Assembly (NCBI RefSeq): GCF_028288225.1
Contig: NZ_JAQBOC010000066.1
Location: forward strand, 35,751 to 99,750
Origin: Mucilaginibacter sp.
GTDB lineage: Bacteria > Bacteroidota > Bacteroidia > Sphingobacteriales > Sphingobacteriaceae
Reading direction: 5' to 3'
DNA length: 64,000 nucleotides
Shown here piece after piece: positions 59,899 through 64,000 of the stretch (positions within the stretch are counted from its first letter, which is position 1; every line of letters begins with the position of its first letter). The translations under genes and the position numbers were made by a program. The notes beneath the pieces were generated by a model. That model worked only from the letters and a program-made list of their open reading frames with translations. It made no database searches and had not been told where the DNA came from.

Positions 59899-61149
59899 AT
59901 GTTATTAAAATCACGACTCATCCTATCAACTTTATTGGCATTTTCCATATTAAGTTCTGCATCCGCCCAAACCAAGCTAAAGACCGGCATTTGGCGCGGA
60001 ACATTAAAAAACGAAAGTAAGCATGAGCTGCCTTTCAATTTTGAAGTAACTAATGTTGCCGGTCATCAGCAAGTAACCATTATAAATGGCACAGAGCATT
60101 ACAAAGTGCCTGATGTAAAAATCAAAGGCGATTCAGTATTTGTAAAAATGCCTTTGTTTGATTCCGAATTCAGGCTGAAGCTACTGGGTGATAACCTAAG
60201 CGGTAACTGGATAAGGCATTTGGGCGACCATGACTCAGCCCTCCCATTTAATGCTGTACCGAATACCCCCTGGCGATTTTTAAAAGATCCGCAGAAACCG
60301 GCATTTGATATTACCGGCAGGTGGGCGGCTGTTTTTGGCGAAGGCACTCCAGGCCGCGATGAGCTTGTTGGTGAATTTAAACAAACCGGCAATAAGCTAA
60401 CCGGCACTTTTTTAAGCACCACCGGCGATTACCGGTACCTGGAAGGCTCAGTATCCGGCGACAGACTTTACCTTTCGTGCTTTGATGGCTGCCATGCCTT
60501 TTTATTTACTGCCAAAATTAATGATGGCAAAGTAATTAGTGATGGTGAAAATTATTCTGGCTACTCTGCCTTTACAAAATGGACTGCTGTAAAAAATGCT
60601 AATGCGAAATTACCCGACGCATACTCATTAACCGCCCTGAAACCGGGCCATAAAAAGATTGCTTTCACCTTTCCGGATGTTAACGGCCGCGAGGTTTCAT
60701 TGAGCGATGCCCGTTTTAAAAACAAAGTTGTTATTGTACAGATGTTGGGATCATGGTGCCCCAACTGTATGGATGAAACCAACTTTATTATCAATAGCGG
60801 CTATTACAAAAAATATCACGCTAAAGGCGTTGAAGTAGTTGGCCTGGCTTATGAGCGCACCACCGATTTCAAAAAATCGCAAAAAACACTGGCACAGTTA
60901 AAAGATCATTTCAAGGTGCCATATCCTTTGCTGATAACAGGCTATACCCCTTCAAAAGGTGATCCTATGAAAAGTCTGCCCACGCTGGCTGATTTTAAAG
61001 GCTTCCCTACTACCATTATTATTGATAAAAAGGGTAACGTACGCAAAATCCATACAGGTTTTAATGGCCCTGGTACAGGCAAGCATTACACTGAATTTGT
61101 TGTAGAGTTTGATAAACTGACGGAAGATTTGCTGGCAGAGAAAGGGTAA
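59899..61149 (+). CDS. secreted TlpA-like thiol-disulfide redoxin with N-terminal beta domain
   Basis: This 416-residue exported protein has a signal peptide (to about residue 24), a beta-rich N-terminal region (about 28-240) typical of Bacteroidota periplasmic redoxins, and a thioredoxin fold (about 250-415) with the active site SWCPNCMDE (CPNC) near residue 290 and the cis-Pro strand FPTTIIIDKKG. It reduces or oxidises periplasmic thiols. The frame also opens at a TTG at 59893; the ATG at 59899 is chosen. Confidence 0.9.
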   Translation: MLLKSRLILSTLLAFSILSSASAQTKLKTGIWRGTLKNESKHELPFNFEVTNVAGHQQVTIINGTEHYKVPDVKIKGDSVFVKMPLFDSEFRLKLLGDNLSGNWIRHLGDHDSALPFNAVPNTPWRFLKDPQKPAFDITGRWAAVFGEGTPGRDELVGEFKQTGNKLTGTFLSTTGDYRYLEGSVSGDRLYLSCFDGCHAFLFTAKINDGKVISDGENYSGYSAFTKWTAVKNANAKLPDAYSLTALKPGHKKIAFTFPDVNGREVSLSDARFKNKVVIVQMLGSWCPNCMDETNFIINSGYYKKYHAKGVEVVGLAYERTTDFKKSQKTLAQLKDHFKVPYPLLITGYTPSKGDPMKSLPTLADFKGFPTTIIIDKKGNVRKIHTGFNGPGTGKHYTEFVVEFDKLTEDLLAEKG

Positions 61150-61151
61150 TA

Positions 61152-61229
61152 ATGTGCGGATGTGCGGATTTTTGATGTGCGAATGAAAAAATTAAATTCG
61201 GACATCTGCATATCCGCACATCCGCACAT
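61152..61229. repeat. 18-bp perfect inverted repeat of GTGCGGAT type
   Basis: ATGTGCGGATGTGCGGAT at 61152-61169 is exactly inverted at 61212-61229, and each arm itself is a tandem of ATGTGCGG. Further partial copies (TGATGTGCGAATG; ATCCGAAATCCGCACATC) lie inside and just after. It sits between two converging genes and could end both messages. Confidence 0.75.
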
Positions 61230-61243
61230 CCGAAATCCGCACA

Positions 61244-62497
61244 TCATTCCCGCTCCTCCCACACCATACATAAATGCAAAATGGTTTCAACGGCTTTTTG
61301 CATATCCTGTACCGACACCCATTCCTGCTTGCTGTGGAATGCATGTTCGCCGGCAAAAATATTAGGGCATGGCAGGCCCATAAATGAAAGGCGCGAGCCA
61401 TCAGTACCGCCACGGATGCTGCATAGCTTTGCATTTAAGCCCGCCCTTTTCATTGCCTCCATACCATATTCAACTATTTGCGGATGCTTATCCAGCATAC
61501 TTTTCATGTTACGATACTGCGGCTTTACCTGCAGTTCATAAGTTGATGAAGGGAATTGGCGCCATACATTATCCGCTATTTTACGGATCACATCTGCATG
61601 TGCGGTAAGCTTATCATCATCAAAATCGCGGATAATAAAATCAATGCTTGCTGTTTCCACATGGCCTTCAATTGCTACCGGATGTACAAAGCCTTGTTTG
61701 TTTTCCGTCCCTTCGGGCGATAGCTCAAAAGGCAGGGCAGCAATTATTTGCCCGGCAATTTTTATGGCGCTTTCCATTTTGCCCTTTGCAAAACCGGGAT
61801 GCGCACTTATGCCGTTAATTATAAGCTTTGCCCCATCCGCAGAAAATGTTTCGTTTTCCATATTTCCGGCACTTTCGCCATCCATGGTATAACCTGCATA
61901 AGCGCCAAGCTTTTCAATGTCAACCTTGTCTACTCCCCGGCCAATCTCTTCATCTGGCGTAAACAGGATCCTGACTTTGCCATGCTTTATTTCATGATTA
62001 TTGATCAGCTGGTAACAGGCATCCATGATCTCAGCGACCCCGGCTTTGTTATCAGCACCCAGTAGGGTTGTGCCGCTGGCGGTAACCACGTCGTTCCCCA
62101 GCTGATTTTTAAGATCCGGGTGATCCTTCAGCTTTATTACCTGTGATGGATCATCCGGCAAAATAATATCGGCACCCTGGTAGTTTTTATGAACAATTGG
62201 TTTTACGCCGGTGCCACTGCAATCAGGCGCGGTATCCATGTGCGAGCAAAAACAAATCACCGGCACATTCTCCTTATCAGTATTTGACGGTATGGTTGCA
62301 TACACGTAGCCAAAATCGTCCAGGTGGGCATCAGAAACGCCCATGTCCAGTAATTCATTTACCAGCACGCGCGCAAGGTCTTTTTGTTTTTCTGTTGACG
62401 GGATAGATTCAGAAGCCGGATCCGACTGGGTATCGATGGTTACGTACCGCAAAAACCTGTCAGTAACGGTAAAGCTGAGCAATGATTTAACATTCAT
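61244..62497 (-). CDS. pepT: peptidase T (tripeptide aminopeptidase)
   Basis: This 417-residue M20-family zinc enzyme releases the N-terminal residue of tripeptides in the cytoplasm. Motifs are CSHMDTAPDCSGTGVKP (first metal His), TLLGADNKAGVAEIM (bridging Asp), FTPDEEIGRG (catalytic Glu), MDGESAGNMENETFSADGA and a C-terminal HSKQEWVSVQDMQKA with the final metal His. The start at 62497 is preferred to one at 62506 because the MNVK start fits the family. Confidence 0.95.
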   Translation of the reverse strand: MNVKSLLSFTVTDRFLRYVTIDTQSDPASESIPSTEKQKDLARVLVNELLDMGVSDAHLDDFGYVYATIPSNTDKENVPVICFCSHMDTAPDCSGTGVKPIVHKNYQGADIILPDDPSQVIKLKDHPDLKNQLGNDVVTASGTTLLGADNKAGVAEIMDACYQLINNHEIKHGKVRILFTPDEEIGRGVDKVDIEKLGAYAGYTMDGESAGNMENETFSADGAKLIINGISAHPGFAKGKMESAIKIAGQIIAALPFELSPEGTENKQGFVHPVAIEGHVETASIDFIIRDFDDDKLTAHADVIRKIADNVWRQFPSSTYELQVKPQYRNMKSMLDKHPQIVEYGMEAMKRAGLNAKLCSIRGGTDGSRLSFMGLPCPNIFAGEHAFHSKQEWVSVQDMQKAVETILHLCMVWEERE

Positions 62498-62586
62498 ATT
62501 AAGCAATTATGTCACTAAAATTTTTAATTTTGAGGGAACAGAATAATTCAACCCCAAAATTGTAAATATTGATCAACATTTAACCT

Positions 62587-63324
62587 TTGAAAATATATAT
62601 TTTATTTTTTTTTGGAGTAATTGCGGCAATTGGAGCAAAAGCCCAGGCTGGTTATAATTACTATCAATTTGGCATTGGGGCTGGCGCAAGCTACGAACGC
62701 GGTTATACCAATGTTCCCCGGCAAAACAATAGTATCGGTTTTAACGCAAACCTAACTTATAATTACAATCCCTATTTACCTATTGAGCTCGAAATTCAAA
62801 AGGGCAAATTATCCGGTGGCGGTTTAACTGTTGATAAAGACAGGTTTGGCCGGAAGTTTACCAATAATTTTATTGCGCTTTACCTGCATGCCGATGTTCA
62901 GTTAGGCTCTTTTATTGATTACGGAAATGGCTGGTTTTTAAATGTTGTAAAAAACTTTTATGTTGGATCAGGTATTGGACTGGTAAGAAACAACAATACC
63001 GTTCAGCGCACCAATGTGATTTTAGCTAACGGGCCACTTACTTATGTTTTCCCCGGGTCCGATCAAAGCACCAATTATGCAATTCCTTTAAGGTTTGGCT
63101 ATGAATTTAAGATCTTTGATTCATATGACCAGCCGGGCTGGGCAATTGATATTGGCTATGTACATAACCTTGTTTTTGGCGAGGGTTTGGATGGGTACGA
63201 TGACCCGACCTCGAAATTTAAAAACAATGCCACTAACCAATACCGGCAATTTACAATTGGGTTTAAATATTTCTTTGGCACAACGGTATCATACAACAAA
63301 CTGGTTAAAGAGTACGGATTTTAA
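62587..63324 (+). CDS. outer-membrane beta-barrel protein, TTG start
   Basis: This 245-residue protein has a signal peptide (residues 1-20, ending AKAQ) and alternating amphipathic strands through the rest, like a small porin-type beta-barrel (OmpW/outer-membrane-protein superfamily by layout). No ATG is available: an in-frame TAA at 62581 precedes the TTG at 62587 that opens a good signal peptide. The YjbR gene follows one base after its stop. Function is unknown. Confidence 0.75.
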   Translation: MKIYILFFFGVIAAIGAKAQAGYNYYQFGIGAGASYERGYTNVPRQNNSIGFNANLTYNYNPYLPIELEIQKGKLSGGGLTVDKDRFGRKFTNNFIALYLHADVQLGSFIDYGNGWFLNVVKNFYVGSGIGLVRNNNTVQRTNVILANGPLTYVFPGSDQSTNYAIPLRFGYEFKIFDSYDQPGWAIDIGYVHNLVFGEGLDGYDDPTSKFKNNATNQYRQFTIGFKYFFGTTVSYNKLVKEYGF

Positions 63325-63325
63325 G

Positions 63326-63685
63326 ATGAATATTGAAGAACTTCGCGATTACTGCCTTAAAAAGCCTGCAGCTACCGAAGGTTTACCTTTTGGAGAGGAT
63401 ACGCTGGTTTTTAAAGTTGCCGGTAAAATGTTTTTACTTACCGGCATTACTGCCGGCAATAACTTTAATGTAAAATGCGATCCGGAACTGGCAGTTGAAT
63501 TACGGGAGCAATACACTGAGGTACAGCCCGGCTACCACATGAATAAAAAAATGTGGAACACGGTTTATATGGATGGCTCACTAACCAGCAAACAGCTCCA
63601 CCAAATGATAGATCACTCCTACGATTTGGTATTTAAGGGCCTCCCTAAAAAACTGCAGGAGGAAATTGTTGAGGGTAATCAATAA
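63326..63685 (+). CDS. MmcQ/YjbR-family protein
   Basis: This 119-residue protein has the CyaY-like fold of the YjbR family: MNIEELRDYCLKKPAATEGLPFGEDTLVFKV, KMFLLTGITAG, FNVKCDPELAVELREQY, PGYHMNKKMWNTVYMDGSL (parts quoted) and a final helix HSYDLVFKGLPKKLQ. These are annotated as putative DNA-binding proteins. It starts one base after the beta-barrel gene and is probably coupled to it. Confidence 0.88.
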   Translation: MNIEELRDYCLKKPAATEGLPFGEDTLVFKVAGKMFLLTGITAGNNFNVKCDPELAVELREQYTEVQPGYHMNKKMWNTVYMDGSLTSKQLHQMIDHSYDLVFKGLPKKLQEEIVEGNQ

Positions 63686-63713
63686 GATAATTGGAGCAAA
63701 AACGATGGCCCGC

Positions 63714-63832
63714 CATGGTGAGCCTGTCGAACCGCGACATGCGCAGGGAAATGAAGATGCTTGTGGGAGCGATAACCGGCCTGTCATGGTGAGCTTGTCG
63801 AACCACGACGTGCGCGGGGAAATGAAGATGCT
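63714..63832. repeat. two 48-bp direct repeats with 71-bp period
   Basis: CATGGTGAGCCTGTCGAACC and GGGAAATGAAGATGCT mark the first unit (63714-63761). The second (63785-63832) differs by four transitions. The core CATGGTGAGCTTGTCGAACC is a widely dispersed palindromic-family word. It separates the YjbR gene from the GIY-YIG gene. Confidence 0.75.
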
Positions 63833-63854
63833 TTAATGGAGAACAATCATTACG

Positions 63855-64000
63855 ATGAACCAATATTTTGTACACATATTGCTTTGCAGGGATAATTCCT
63901 ATTATACAGGTATTACCAATAATTTGGAAAGTAGATTATATGATCATCAAACAGGTATTGACCCTAAAGCTTATACTTTTAAAAGAAGACCGGTAAAAAT
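63855..64000 (+). CDS. GIY-YIG nuclease-domain protein, C-terminus beyond the window
   Basis: The first 48 residues of a GIY-YIG endonuclease-superfamily protein are visible: MNQYFVHILLCRDNSYYTGITNNL and LESRLYDHQTG. The motif is spread over YYTGITN, with Tyr and Gly of the family core and Arg near residue 31 (in LESRL). These short proteins are common in Bacteroidota and often called UPF0213-like or Uri-type. It continues past the right edge. It follows a repeat pair of dispersed type. Confidence 0.85.
   Translation, partial: MNQYFVHILLCRDNSYYTGITNNLESRLYDHQTGIDPKAYTFKRRPVK

Noticed and set aside
63714..63832. CRISPR-like repeat-spacer pattern
   Set aside because: There are only two units, the repeat is 48 bp with mismatches, the spacer is short, and no cas genes are near.

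Overview
The window comes from a Bacteroidota chromosome, most likely Sphingobacteriaceae (Mucilaginibacter- or Pedobacter-like). The evidence is a TonB receptor paired with a DUF4249 lipoprotein, promoters of the Bacteroidota type (TTTG, about 19 nt, TAnnTTTG), an ECF sigma/anti-sigma/DUF4097 operon, and a Sphingobacteriaceae-type EF-P. Most of the window is densely coding. No rRNA, tRNA, CRISPR array, prophage or complete insertion sequence was seen.

0-9.9 kb is the accessory part. A truncated short-chain dehydrogenase sits at the left edge, followed by an abrupt junction between a broken ABC ATPase and a broken SRPBCC protein. Next come a LytS/LytR pair, a lipocalin-like protein, a TonB receptor and a DUF4249 lipoprotein, all on the minus strand. 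A group of remnants follows (AraC C-terminus, a small acidic protein, a MacB-type permease with an internal stop). The region ends with an ArsR/SRPBCC/membrane protein operon whose promoter lies inside tandem palindromic operators.

10-17.4 kb is an L-rhamnose locus: a GntR-type regulator, a GH78 alpha-L-rhamnosidase, RhaT, and a fused aldolase/dehydrogenase. The isomerase and kinase are not in the window. 17.4-20.4 kb holds an orphan antitoxin, a START protein, a hypothetical protein and an Rpn/PD-(D/E)XK protein.

20.7-31.8 kb is the most unusual block: eight co-directional genes of a planctomycete-like oxidative set. They are a haem c DUF1549/DUF1553 lipoprotein, a DUF1501 protein, a beta-propeller, a membrane cytochrome with DUF2231-like, leucine-rich and chitobiase-like domains, a GMC oxidoreductase, a small membrane protein, a TIM-barrel sugar isomerase/epimerase and a four-helix membrane protein. 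Three carry twin-arginine-like leaders. Every longer gap in the block holds a different short dispersed repeat. My inference is an envelope pathway that oxidises a sugar or polyol and passes electrons to c-type haem; the substrate is unknown.

32-46 kb is mainly housekeeping and regulation: an rRNA methyltransferase, a YciI/ECF42 sigma pair, a collapsed PIN toxin beside its antitoxin, the ECF sigma operon, a NadR-like kinase, a slipin, CapA and NlpC/P60 proteins, and the E1 alpha and E2 subunits of pyruvate dehydrogenase. 46-64 kb has M28, M61 and M13 peptidases, a parallel beta-helix protein, an aminotransferase, EF-P, PnuC, an acyl-CoA dehydrogenase, a TlpA-like redoxin, peptidase T, an outer-membrane barrel, a YjbR protein and the start of a GIY-YIG nuclease. 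A 0.66 kb non-coding stretch at 58.1-58.7 kb carries two unexplained plus-strand terminators.

Starts were chosen by eye. Family names rest on recognised motifs, not on database searches.
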